Of a stretch of DNA of 12,635 nt, positions 1-8,523 are shown piece by piece. Below the pieces are notes generated by a model. It searched no databases, was not told the DNA's origin, and saw only the letters and a list, made by a program, of their open reading frames with translations. Source of the DNA: Dimargaris cristalligena (taxonomy: Eukaryota > Kickxellomycota > Dimargaritomycetes > Dimargaritales > Dimargaritaceae); assembly GCA_027576995.1 (NCBI GenBank), contig JANBQC010000724.1:1-12635 (forward strand), written 5' to 3'. The stretch's first letter is position 1; each line of letters starts with the position of its first letter. The position numbers and the translations under genes are program-made.

Positions 1-377
1 ATAAATACTCCCCCTTGCTGCTACCTCTTGGAACAGTAAGTCTATCATCACCTTTCCCTTTTTATCACCTATCTTTTCGAATAAAGTTCAGTTTTCAAGG
101 ATTTGATTTCAGTTCTTTATACCATCTCATCAGGAGTGCTAAAAATGGGCAAACTACTAAAATAAACTAAAAGTGTAAAAGAGGGATTTCTTTTATAGAG
201 TTTCCCATATAAGTACCCCTGCTCATTTGTGAAGAGGTAATAAACTATAGCACAGGTTTCTTTACACCAATTAAGTGCATAGATGAGTCTCAGAAATTCC
301 AAGATGGATGTTTGAGCTATTAGGGATATTGCAAGTTTCTTGGAATATAATTTTTCTTTAATATTATATAGATTAAG

Positions 378-382
378 GTCAA
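378..382 (+). repeat. Target-site duplication of LTR 1 (left copy)
   Basis: GTCAA, repeated exactly at 968-972 directly after the LTR. It marks the insertion point inside the minus-strand pseudogene; the two copies together define both ends of the element. Confidence 0.85.
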
Positions 383-967
383 TATTACCCAAGTTAACTA
401 CTCTTAGTCTGTCAAGAGTCTTGGGGATAGGCTCCAAACAGTAGGTGGGGCTTAGACTCAGCCAAGCAGGCTACTAGCATTAGGTATGGGGCACAGTACT
501 AACCAATAAAGGCTTATGTGATTGGTTATGTAAGGGACATGCAGCAGGCACACTTATGGGTTAGTATGAAGGGGTGAGTATATATAGAGTTTATTGGGTT
601 AAACTAGGGGGGTAAGAATAAGCTGAAGAACCTAACTGCTCTTAATGGGGCCCAGTTATATATACATGGGGGACAACTCCAGAGGGAGGTACCCGGGGGA
701 AGGTACTACTAAGACTAATGATATAATGAGTAAGCTAACCAGATGGCCGGGAGGACTTAGAAGACTCTAATGGTAACCGGAAGAGTCTTTGGATCAGCAA
801 TTGAGTGATTAGTGTGAAGAGGTAGAGTCTGGAAGGGGAAGGGTTATATGATATAGGTGGATCCCATAGTACCAGAGGTGACCATGGGAAGGTTAATAGG
901 GTACTATAAGGCCTAATAAGGGCAGGCAGCATAGTGTTCAGATTAAGGTGGATTAGAAGGGCCAACA
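383..967. mobile_element. Solo LTR 1 (585 bp) of an LTR retrotransposon
   Basis: The segment is flanked by a perfect 5-bp target-site duplication, GTCAA at 378-382 and 968-972. It matches, in reverse complement, the segment 11519-12101 over its whole length at roughly four fifths identity by eye. The ends are TATTACCC..GGCCAACA; the other copy has the canonical TG..CA ends, so the first G here has become A. A 7-bp hairpin (AAGACTC 761-767, GAGTCTT 783-789) is kept in both copies, as is a TATATATA-containing motif. No internal retrotransposon sequence is attached, so it is a solo LTR left by LTR-LTR recombination. A 5-bp duplication fits Ty1/copia or Ty3/gypsy elements. The coding orientation cannot be told. 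Confidence 0.85.
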
Positions 968-972
968 GTCAA
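968..972 (+). repeat. Target-site duplication of LTR 1 (right copy)
   Basis: GTCAA, identical to 378-382. The pseudogene frame resumes in phase if one copy is removed together with the LTR. Confidence 0.85.
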
Positions 973-1414
973 CACCTACTGTAATACCAGGCTGACCTAT
1001 CTGGGATATATATGCAGATAATGCCCTTTTAATTGTGTTCAAAATGATACTGGAGGTATGGTAAGTATAGGGTTGTGAAAATGCTAGTTTGGAAAGGTTC
1101 AAACAAGTGCTCATGCTGTCCACTTTGGGTAAGAGAAGTGGCTGCTTAGGTTTTTTGGGGACTGACTTCACAGCTGAGCCAATGGGGCTTTAGCTTTATG
1201 TGGGGGGTGAACATGGAATCCAGTCATTAATGTATTGGTATTTCTGCCTGCCACTTTTGTTACAAATTGGACCTCCTACCAATGTAGTGGGATGTGCATG
1301 TTTTCCCCTTTTACTGTTAACTATCTCTGATTTATCAGATGGATATGTATAGCCAGATGTTTGGGAATTGGGGAAGGGAGAGGGGTTCAAAGGATATTCT
1401 TGTGATAAATATGT

Positions 1415-1766
1415 ACTATCATGGTGGTCCAACTAGGTTCCAAAGGTTGAATGGGAGGTATAATCAAAGTCCATCAGGGTGTTTTGATAAGTGGCAGTTG
1501 ATTCACCCTCACTGCCATACATTGTCACTGGTGCATTGATCTGGGGGCCAAGCTGTGCTCCAAAGATTGAGGGCAGATTATTATTGAAGGTCTCTGGGGT
1601 GCTTTAGTAGGTGGCAGTTGATTTGCCCTCACTATCATATATAGTCCATAGTGCATTAACCTGGTGGTTAAGCTGGGCTCTAAAGGTTGAGTACAGATTA
1701 TTTTCAAAGCTGGCTGGGGTATTTTGGTAAGTGGTAGTTGACTCACCCTTGCCGCCATATTTTGTC
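1415..1766 (-). repeat. 120-bp tandem repeat, about three copies
   Basis: The period is exactly 120 bp: GTGGCAGTTG at 1491 and 1611 and GTGGTAGTTG at 1731; CAAAGGTTGA at 1441, CAAAGATTGA at 1561 and TAAAGGTTGA at 1681. Being a multiple of three, the unit encodes a 40-residue repeat on the minus strand in the frame of the surrounding pseudogene. Copies are roughly 70-75% alike by eye, so the array is old. Keeping exactly 120 bp despite this divergence suggests it was once selected as coding sequence. Confidence 0.85.
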
Positions 1767-2017
1767 TCTTACTCACCAACCCAATGATTGGATCTGGTAC
1801 TAGTCTTGAAGTACCCTTCTTGGTACTCGGGGTGTGAAGGTGGGGGAGCTTGCCTCACTATAATACTCAGGATATACCAGCCACTTATTTGGTCCACTGT
1901 AGATTTGCAAAGATCCCTCAGGAACTGGACCCAAGAAAAAAAGCCTTTCCCTGGAATAAAGTCACTAAGTGCATATTCATTTTGGTTGGTAGTTTTACCT
2001 GGACTGGGTTTGCACTA

Positions 2018-2272
2018 TATTGAATGGTCACTGTAATGGAAACAGTGAGTGATAGAAGGTAAGCTACAGTGACTATACCACCAATAGTTTAAAGTGTGGC
2101 ATTCTGTAGTGCAGGGGGCTTAGTAGGGTAGTGGATGAATGATAAAGGGAGTATGATGCAGGCTAGAGGTGGATTCCTTGTGGATATCATAGTGAAAAGG
2201 TCAATTTGAAAGCAGGTGACAAAGTAAAACTGAGATGAGGTATCAGGTAATAAAAATAGGTCACTATATATA
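2018..2272. other. Unassigned sequence upstream of the left pseudogene
   Basis: This stretch precedes the left pseudogene on the minus strand. A short hydrophobic minus-strand frame lies at 2089-2286 but overlaps the MITE end and has no recognisable content. A plausible missing 5' exon or promoter of the pseudogene would be here, but I cannot point to one. Confidence 0.3.
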
Positions 2273-2410
2273 TGGGAGAAATTCATTCAGGCTGTATAAT
2301 GAAAAATCCATTGGATGCGGCCAATATTACTGGTTAAAAGCTATTCTCACATATATTCGCCCATACACGTATTATGTAAAGCCTTATACAGCTGGTTTAA
2401 ATTTCATCCA
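2273..2410 (-). mobile_element. MITE copy 1, 138 bp, reverse orientation
   Basis: It has the same length as, and clear similarity to, the copies at 9161-9298 and 12422-12559, in reverse orientation. Terminal inverted repeats of about 26 bp begin TGGGAGAAATTC on the left; on the right the reverse complement begins TGGATGAAATTT. The left flank is TA (2271-2272) and the right flank TG (2411-2412), read as a decayed TA target duplication. It has no coding capacity. A TA duplication with short inverted repeats fits a non-autonomous Tc1/mariner-type element. Confidence 0.8.
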
Positions 2411-3190
2411 TGTACAGCAGTCCAGGTACAGACCGCCTTGAACCAACTAGGAGAAGTATTTACATACATTTGATTTGACGTGAATTAGTTACACTTGTAC
2501 AGGTAACTGTGGATGATAATCTATCAGTATTTCCGTCTAGGGTTTCACTATCCTGCATGGGTATACTTACATTGGGCAAAAATTTACCTCAGGTCTCCAT
2601 GCACCATGTTTATGTAATCTTCTGGGCTGTCCAATTGTTGTTTCCAATACCAACCTACTCTTTTTAACACCCCTAACATTTGTATAGATCAATGTATAGT
2701 TGCAAACCAAGCTTACGGCCCTAGGCTCGTGGGTGAGAAAGCGGTGTGCAACGGAAGAGGCGTAGTAGTTCAACCAGCCTGTTGTCCCATTGGCCTTATT
2801 CTATGTGACGCAAACGGCGGTTATCTAGGCCACGATTACATGGGTGAAAAAGCGTTTGCGCTTTTCGATTGAGGTTGAATGGGCGTGTAGATAAGTTGGT
2901 GAATTTGGGCAAGGGGGGTTGGGTTGAAACGTCCCTATTAATAATAAATCCGTATTACATGGTATTGTTCAGCTTGGTATACACTGGAGCGACTACAGCC
3001 ATGTATTGCGGTATAGTTATTGTTGACTGATATGAGTGCGGTGATAATGGCCGATTAGTAGCAGGAAATATTAACGTGAAATAAAATCGTTTTAGTTGAG
3101 TAGATAAATATTAGGGAGATAGAGTAATATGTGAGATAGTTTCAGGTAGAGGGTAGCTGGTAAGGTCCGCAACCCAACCCCTCGAGTACC
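2411..3190. other. Intergenic stretch without a recognisable gene
   Basis: No supported gene is seen. It contains a short direct repeat (TGGGTGAGAAAGCG at 2730-2743 and TGGGTGAAAAAGCG at 2841-2854) and a 12-bp inverted repeat pair spanning 2915-3181. Two separated stretches (2780-2860 and 2960-3060) are richer in CpG than the surroundings. Short open frames such as the minus-strand one ending at 2567 show no family features. Confidence 0.3.
2915..3181. repeat. Inverted repeat pair, possible small element
   Basis: GGGGTTGGGTTG at 2915-2926 is the exact reverse complement of CAACCCAACCCC at 3170-3181. The 267-bp span would suit a MITE, but I see no convincing target duplication at the ends and no second copy in the window, so chance is possible. 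Confidence 0.3.
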
Positions 3191-3520
3191 TTAATCATAT
3201 TTGGAAGTGGGGATGGGGGTTCCTATAGTCGGTTTTCGTAAGGGAAAGTCAGTGAGTAGCGCTGTGACCAAATCCAAGTACAGGTCAACTGAGTACAGTG
3301 GCTAATGGTTACCAAGGGAGCGGAATACAGCCAGGAACAATAAAATTACATGGGAATGAGCACCTAAACTGACCGCACCAAAAATGGCACCTCCCAGTGG
3401 GTCAACAAGTTCGTTAATAATAGGACCAGGCCATTTAAGTAAGAATGCGAGCAGACCTGTGTTGAGGCTCGTACTGAGCCCATTTCTTCAACCATGACCA
3501 TATGGACTGGTTTGTGGCAT
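3191..3520 (-). pseudogene. Possible decayed 110-codon reading frame
   Basis: From an ATG at 3518-3520 a minus-strand frame runs 110 codons to a TAA at 3191-3193, interrupted by TGA at 3488-3490 and TAG at 3302-3304. The middle encodes a protein-like, hydrophobic stretch including PIINELVDPLGGAIFGAVSL followed by a Leu/Val/Phe-rich segment that could span a membrane. Both stops are one C-to-T change away from Arg (CGA) or Gln (CAG). It lies downstream of, and on the same strand as, the frame at 3897-4349. I recognise no family, and a chance frame cannot be excluded. Confidence 0.25.
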
Positions 3521-3896
3521 TTTTTTCTTTGGAATTTTTTACGGGTTGTCAAATACTGCCAGCGACAGAAAGGATTATACTGTTACTACCACACCACCCG
3601 CTTAAGCACCAATTTTGTATTGCAATCAACGTGTTTTGTATTTCCTCTATTGAATAGTTACTACCCCTTATCGGATTCTCTCTTCAAATTCTAATTCAGT
3701 TTGTTGACTCTTTTTCCTCACACTCACCTATACTTGACGCCCTTTGCCACTTTTATATTTGGGTATAACCCCTTATACTACCTACTACATTTAAAATTGT
3801 ATGTCCTAGGTGCTGCTATCTCTCATCTAGCAGGGCCTTCAGACTGTGGGCATCTACTTGATTTTGGCTCCTTCTACCGGCATCAAATCAGACACT
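3521..3896. other. AT-rich stretch with no recognised gene
   Basis: Only short, low-complexity frames are visible, for example Leu/Phe/Tyr-rich plus-strand frames at 3494-3694 and 3701-3904, whose composition reflects T-rich sequence. Neither has family motifs or a repeat elsewhere in the window. Confidence 0.3.
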
Positions 3897-4349
3897 CTAA
3901 GTAACCAGTGAGCTTGCTGGTTTGTACTCATATTGGAGAATGAGGTGGTTCATAAAATGCTGAGCAAGGCAAATGCTGTCAAAATTGCTGTATCTGCTGG
4001 ACCAGACATATCGATGCATGTCTGTGTATCTGGGTGATGGTCAGCCCGAAGGTATAATGAAGAATCCAACTGATGCAGCAGGTATTGTGCCAGTGATTTG
4101 AGGTACCTCCATTCTGATATCAGAGCTGGGGTTGGATGCCCCACTCCCTTCTGGACTGGAAGGTTCACCAGACATCGGTTTCAAGGGGCCAGTGCCTGGA
4201 TGTAACATGGAGAACTCGGGAAATGGTCCTTTGACTAGTCAGATTGGCTCGGAGCTGTTATCAGAGGTTGAACTGGGGTACAGTGCAAAGTGTTCCACAT
4301 GAAATAATCATACACTCCCATCATCGGAGTTAGGTACTGGAGGAGCCAT
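3897..4349 (-). pseudogene. Decayed 151-codon gene fragment with three in-frame TGA codons
   Basis: On the minus strand an ATG at 4347-4349 sits in a strong eukaryotic initiation context (GCCACCATGG). Just upstream is a splice-acceptor-like pyrimidine tract ending TTTTCAG (AG at 4363-4362). The frame continues to TAG at 3897-3899 and is broken only by TGA at 4308-4310, 4239-4241 and 4041-4043. The predicted protein begins MAPPVPNSDDGS, has a Ser/Pro/Gly-rich middle (GEPSSPEGSGASNPSSD) and ends with a Tyr/His/Arg-rich part containing PSPRYTDMHRYVWSSRYSN. Each TGA could derive from CGA (Arg) by one C-to-T change. The family is not recognised; a host gene or a transposon protein remnant are both possible. 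Confidence 0.4.
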
Positions 4350-4989
4350 GGTGGCTGCGTGCTGAAAATATAAGATAATGAAATTTAGGAAAATGAAAAA
4401 TTGACTTCCGGTTGAAGTCCTCAGCTGATACTGGGTAAAACACTGGGTGAAGTTAAAATAAATATTTATTCTGAATAATAAAAACTTATCTCAAAGATAA
4501 CTTGCCATTTTAAGGGCCAGCTGGGTAACTATAAATAAGAAAAATCGATGTTACAGCCTTAAGACTATACTATGACCTTTTGGATGTCATCCTCAAATGA
4601 ACTGACAACCATAAAACCACAAAGGGAAAAACTGGTTGGGTCCTTAAGTTTAAACAATGTATGAGAAGAGAAAGGAAAAATGGAAAATGGAAAAAACAAG
4701 AATGCCTCAGATCCTCCAGGGCATTCATAGAAATAAGATGTAAATAAGGAAAAATTTTACATCACTCCCTTATTCTAGTGTGAGGGCTATTTCCACTAAC
4801 TCGTCTGGAATCACGTAGCTGACAAAAATAGAAGTAGTTAGTGGGTCTGTTGGAAGTGGAAGTGATTAGGCCCAAACACGGATCAGCAAAATGGAGGTCT
4901 TCTAAATACTCGCTCAAAGAGTGTAACTGTGGATATTGAATGTGCAGTCGTTATGTGGCGAGGGAATACACCTAGGTTGTCTCATGGGA
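4350..4989. other. AT-rich spacer left of unit A
   Basis: This is an A-rich stretch, with purine-rich runs around 4660-4710 and AT-rich sequence with an inverted repeat theme at 4459-4480. A perfect short hairpin, GACTTC..GAAGTC, lies at 4403-4419. No gene is supported. The GTG/ATG-initiated upstream part of the plus-strand frame ending at 5261 begins here but is not conserved in unit B. Confidence 0.3.
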
Positions 4990-5028
4990 AAGGAAATTCG
5001 TCTGAGCCTATGGCAGTACACCTATCAT

Positions 5029-5261
5029 TCTCTAGCTATTTTTCTCCCTTTAATACAGTTTGGTTGATGTATCCTTGGAATTTTCAATTTTCTATTGCTG
5101 CAATGGAAGCAATTGGTAACAGTTATTTTATTATCGATTTGACTATGTATGGCCATTTTCAAATTTATTCATGTTATTATTTTAAAGAAGATGTCATTGT
5201 CGTAAAGAATTATTATTCAGTTACCTCTACAATTGTGAATAAGGAATTAACCACCGCTTAA
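5029..5261 (+). CDS. Conserved plus-strand reading frame, unit A (coding status uncertain)
   Basis: This frame is open to a TAA at 5259-5261 and, upstream, to a GTG at 4929 or an ATG at 4953. Only the part from about 5029 is matched in unit B (8524-8754), without any gap and with the same stop position. The core GNSYFIIDLTMYGHFQIYSC is almost unchanged, while the next 12 residues (YYFKEDVIVVKN here, CCGKGVAIASNN in B) differ strongly. Of the differing codons only about three are synonymous. This fits either a fast-evolving small protein, such as the last exon of a second effector-like gene, or non-coding sequence that happens to be open. There is no signal peptide and no known domain. Unit B has a stop just upstream, so any start must differ or lie in another exon. 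Confidence 0.3.
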
Positions 5262-5954
5262 AATATTATAGCAACAATTGGGGGACAGCAGTGGTAAAGG
5301 AACGCTGCTGATGGTAGTGTGGGTAATTCTAGTAATATTATACTTAGTTCTAATTGTGGTAGGTGATACCCCAGGTAGTAATTAAAGGCTTACGCCTAGT
5401 TCGAGCAAAAGGAATGAACACACAAGTAATTGATGCGAAGGGAGCTTTATTGATAATAATTAAGAGATATATTGATAGGACGAGTTAACAACAAGAGGGT
5501 GTATAGAATGGACACTAATTAACTAAATAATTGATTATAGGAGTTGGCTCGGCTTAATATAGCCAAGCAGGCTAATGATAAAGGCGTCAAACCAGCGCAG
5601 AACATGCTCTAAGACGCTATTCAAAAGATATATTAAAACCTGTATAAAACTAGATAGGTATAATGAATACGGTATATAGAATAAATGAAGGAATGAGGTC
5701 CTTCAGCAAGGTAGAATTCCCGCGCCTCGTTGATACCAGACGAAGATGGTACCTAGTCCTTAAGGCCCAGTCTGCTTTTAATCCCATTGGTTATTAAGAG
5801 CGACAACATGGTTAAGGGAGGTATGGAGTGGGGGGTATGCCATATTCGGGATGGTTTCAAGACCCCCCCCTTCCAATGAAGAGTGATGTTTCCCAAGTAA
5901 AAAACGCGAGTCCAACGAATCGACGAAGGAGCCATGGGAAATGATCTCGCCGGG
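5262..5954. other. Conserved spacer downstream of the unit A effector-like gene
   Basis: It matches 8755-9618 of unit B apart from the MITE there. It includes a well-kept block around 5430-5480 (GAAGGGAGCTTTATTGATAA) and a poly-C run at 5864-5872. A minus-strand frame at 5753-5935 ends IKSRLGLKD-stop; unit B keeps this tail (IKSQLGLGN-stop) but is frameshifted upstream. That is compatible with a decayed 3' exon, though unproven. Confidence 0.4.
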
Positions 5955-6642
5955 CTAGGGGTTTTTCCAGGTCCAACTCAAAATATAATCGACCCTCTTT
6001 AAGCAACCTGGTATGATACCGAATTCCTCCAACAAGGGCCGGAGGTGTTGCGGGCTCATAAAGTTCCCGAAGTCCGCGGCCATGTTTGGGGGAACAACGA
6101 ATAAGTCTGCCCTATGATATTCTGGGCGTATGTGATCCAGATAGATTCGGAGCTCCGCAGAAAAATCGACACCACTCATCTCCCATACTTTACTCTTGTT
6201 CAACTGAAGACAGATGAAATAGCTCTGGCAAATATTGGGAGAATTTACAGCCGATACATTAAGAAGGCCGACTGTACCAGATGGGCAATTGAAGTAGTCT
6301 ACGTTATCCTTGGTGATATTATAGCAAACCTCGATATTGGCGGCCCTAAAAAACCGCTGATTTCGTAGGCCGTGAGTCACTTGGTCCTTTGCAATGGGTC
6401 CTTCTTTGTGTATTCATTGGAAACCATGGTAGAAAATAAATATCAGGAGAATCATGCACGTATCAATACATATGGTGAAATTAATAATAGTCGTACTATG
6501 AGGTGGCAATGATTGTAGTACGAATAGTGCATCAATGAAAATGGTGGTCTGAAATAAGGCACGTATTCATAAGGGCTTCTAACTCACCTGTGCTACCTGC
6601 GGGCTTCAATGGGCGGGGTAAATTTCTCTGTGGCTCACTCAT
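5955..6642 (-). pseudogene. Effector-like gene A, broken copy
   Basis: This is the paralogue of 9619-10300. The main minus-strand frame ends at TAG 5955-5957 and encodes about 140 residues. It shares with B the motif VGLLNV, the motif IC-x-x-Y with I two residues later, LD, ADLF, and cysteine spacing around VCYN, NCPSGT and NICQSYFIC. Upstream in the same frame, N-F-TICIDTCMILLIFIFYHGFQ resembles the signal-like hydrophobic segment of B, but a TGA (codon just after HGFQ) separates it from the mature part, where B has TAT. The first exon position (6642-6588, 18 codons plus one base) and its donor GTGAGT at 6587 match B, but after a 92-nt intron the frame is off by one because of a net 4-bp indel. 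At least two lesions therefore make it a likely pseudogene. The YxC tripeptide of B reads EVC here. No catalytic site is recognised. Confidence 0.6.
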
Positions 6643-6650
6643 TTGAATCG

Positions 6651-6708
6651 AGATGGCAGTTGCTTATACTGAAAGTGGCCTAAATGCTATACTTAAACAC
6701 AAGTGGGA
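6651..6708 (-). promoter_or_regulatory. Conserved leader block, unit A
   Basis: Just upstream of the first exon, about 58 bp are nearly 90% identical to 10309-10366 of unit B, containing CTTTCAGTATAAGCAACT and GTGTTTAAGTATAG on the minus strand. It lies between the TATA box and the start codon, so it probably belongs to the 5' untranslated leader or core promoter. Its retention exceeds that of the coding part. Confidence 0.5.
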
Positions 6709-6894
6709 CGTCACTGGAATATCAACGATGAACCTATTGCTATAAAATCCGGATCCGACGGTATGGGGACAATATAAAATGACTGAAATCGCAGGATTCG
6801 AGAGGTTAAGGCGTCGGAATTCGAGAAAATGGTGTGGGGGAGAATGAGCTTAGCACAATGTACACTGGAGCAGGGCCAGCTGGATAAGGATCCT

Positions 6895-6902
6895 TATTTA
6901 TA
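6895..6902 (-). promoter_or_regulatory. TATA box candidate, unit A effector-like gene
   Basis: TATAAATA on the minus strand within GGATATAAATA, present at the matching place in unit B (10555-10562). It lies 253 bp before the predicted ATG here and 255 bp in B. The motif and its spacing are kept in both units. Confidence 0.45.
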
Positions 6903-7070
6903 TCCACATACGGTGGCTAGTCAAGAGGCATTTTGGAATGCCCTTTTTTGTAGTGTCACTATGTTTCCGATGAAGACTGAAAGTTGTATGTAGGTTCCTT
7001 CCAAAGGGACCTTGTTGTGGTCGCTAGGTTTAATATATTAAAATAGAAAAACCAACAATGGGTTTAGCCT

Positions 7071-7286
7071 ATTTGGGAATCTCGCAGATATGTCTTTGTT
7101 AGGGATACCTACGCGGGAGTTTATACGTACGATGACCAAGGTCATCTGTCAGTCGATGTGTAATTTTTGATCAAGTAGATTTTTCACGATATTTTTCAGA
7201 AGTCCCTTCGCTTCACTCCCATAAATACCGATAGTTTACTGCGTGTGTTAGAATACCTTCAATTGCATCAGGATTTCAGTAACTAA
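7071..7286 (+). pseudogene. Broken counterpart of the unit B plus-strand small ORF
   Basis: The plus-strand frame from 7071 to TAA at 7284-7286 aligns without gaps over about 70 codons with 10741-10956 of unit B. Shared residues include FVRD, then IF, then QK, P, S-LR, LE, QL and Q-F. It is interrupted by TAA at 7161-7163 and TAG at 7176-7178. The early part reads RRYVFVRDTYAGVYTYDDQG, which looks protein-like. No start codon is evident; an AG at 7089-7090 resembles a splice acceptor also present in B, so the frame may be an internal or last exon of a lost gene. The family is not recognised. Confidence 0.4.
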
Positions 7287-8490
7287 TGCATCCTACTGGA
7301 CATTGATGTATTTCTTTCACCCAGCGATGTTACTTATGGGATACTTCCAAATAAGTACTGGTGGGTAAAATTAATAATGTTGTGCAAACAGTGCTACTCT
7401 CGAGGGTTTTGTTTAGTCGCGCACCTGATACAAATATATCCTGTGGGTCAAAGAAACACGCCAGTATTGGTTTAGTGCGTGTCTTCCAATTCAAACCAAT
7501 TCAAGCCAAGGGATGCAGACCGGTCATTTGGATATTTCACAGGCCCTGGCCCATTGTTATGGGAGGCAGGGTTATTTAGACAAAAAATATTCACGACAGT
7601 TGGACCAGCCAGTATCCACATGGTAGTGGGTCTGGTGTTTTGGTCTACCACACCTTGTCTAGGAATTTCGGCACCTTCCAACATTACAGCATGTCTAATG
7701 TAACCAGGTTTGACCAAAATAGGCCCTCGAGACGTGGCAAGATAAAGTGTACAAATGGTCCATTTTAGTCCAGGTGTATAGGTTTCACTAGTATCTAATA
7801 GTCAGAAAAGTGGAGGTGAATAGTTTATAATTGGTTAATAGATAGTATCATAAAAACAACGCAGCTAGTCTATGAACTTTATGAAGAGTTGAACTAGGTT
7901 CTATTTACCCAGATAAGCCCTTGTTATCGACCAAAGGGTGGCTATTATTTATATGGGATGAGAGATAAGCAAATTTAAACGGCCTCGACAGGATTTCGTA
8001 ATGCTACTTGAAGAGTAGGAGGTTGGTGTAAATAGGAATTCTAAAGGTGGCTTATAGCTTTCAGTCCACCCACTCTCCAGTGTAACTATGTTAAAGCATA
8101 CCCGGCGTATGCCGTGGACCCCAAGGCTACCAATTTAATTCTGAATCTATTTTAAATAGGGTGCTTAGCCAATTAAATACAAAGTGTAGGGAGGGAATGG
8201 TCTCTGTCATAATGGGCCTATACCGGGGCTTACTTAGAATCCGATTTTTGACTATACGCAATAAATGGGCTTATCTGGAACATAGGACTACAATCTAAAC
8301 TCGAACTCGTTAGGCCCCACCAGATAGGAACAGTACTCCTCATCAAGGGTTGGGCAGAATTCATTGGTAAATATACCCCAGTGGGTATATTTTTATATCC
8401 TGCTTCTGGCCAATTATATTGCTTATTTAGTTACTTTAGTTCTTACCATTTTAGCCACTTCAAATACCCCCTATCGTCTATACCATTCAA
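7287..8490. other. Right end of unit A and spacer to unit B
   Basis: From 7287 to about 7880 the sequence matches 11017-11518. A minus-strand frame there keeps LEGLF-x-S-x-L in both units (A around 7730), perhaps another decayed exon. A longer minus-strand frame (7472-7717) is open only in A; B has three stops. From about 7880 to 8490 no gene or repeat partner is seen apart from a hairpin at 8369-8392. Confidence 0.35.
8369..8392. repeat. Perfect 10-bp hairpin
   Basis: AAATATACCC and GGGTATATTT are exact reverse complements separated by CAGT. It lies in the spacer just before unit B. It could be a structural boundary or the footprint of a small element; no function can be assigned. Confidence 0.45.
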
Positions 8491-8523
8491 TTAAACTGAC
8501 CCACCTAGTAGCGCCTACCAATC

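Larger units (their letters stand above)
117..2014 (-). pseudogene. Degraded repeat-containing gene interrupted by a solo LTR
   Basis: One minus-strand frame runs from 2014 to 968, is interrupted by the LTR at 383-967, and resumes at 382 to end at a TAA at 117-119. Removing the LTR and one GTCAA copy joins ...GITVGVD to LNLYNIKEK... in frame, giving about 435 codons. Stops in the same frame lie at 1769-1771 (TAA), 1604-1606 (TAA), 1433-1435 (TAG), 1196-1198 (TAA) and 1190-1192 (TAA). The central part is a 40-residue tandem repeat with the theme SEG-STATYQNTP, then F-NNL, then F-AQL--Q-NA. A Pro/Ser/Thr-rich stretch follows, then a basic segment (KSVPKKPKQP), and a C-terminal part rich in Leu, Ile and Tyr. 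No start codon is clear: an upstream TAG closes the frame at 2015-2017. I do not recognise the family; a host gene or a transposon gag-like protein are both possible. That it is one broken gene is well supported; its function is unknown. Confidence 0.6.
4990..7880. repeat. Segmental duplication, unit A
   Basis: About 2.9 kb matches 8490-11518 in the same orientation. Anchor matches include the stretch from 5029 with 8524 (about 230 bp without gaps), 5440-5480 with 8925-8965, 5835-5870 with 9496-9530, 6651-6708 with 10309-10366, 6840-6902 with 10500-10562, and 7420-7600 with 11080-11250. Identity is near 90% in the best non-coding blocks and much lower in the effector-like coding part. The left edge fades between about 4950 and 5020, and the right edge near 7880. 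Confidence 0.8.

Noticed and set aside
1415..1766. CRISPR array
   Set aside because: The repeats are long, contiguous and degenerate, without spacers, and the setting is eukaryotic.
1525..1779. 84-residue Pro-rich minus-strand frame as the repeat protein
   Set aside because: It is an alternative frame of the 120-bp repeat. The frame that joins to both sides and across the LTR is the other one, despite its stops.
3897..4349. Reassigned TGA codon or selenoprotein
   Set aside because: Other frames in the window use TGA as a normal stop, the three TGA sites fit CGA decay, and no selenocysteine element is visible.
7472..7717. Open minus- and plus-strand frames around 7472-7717 in unit A as genes
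   Set aside because: Frames are open on both strands at once, and the matching part of unit B has several stops. Only the short LEGLF block in another frame is conserved.
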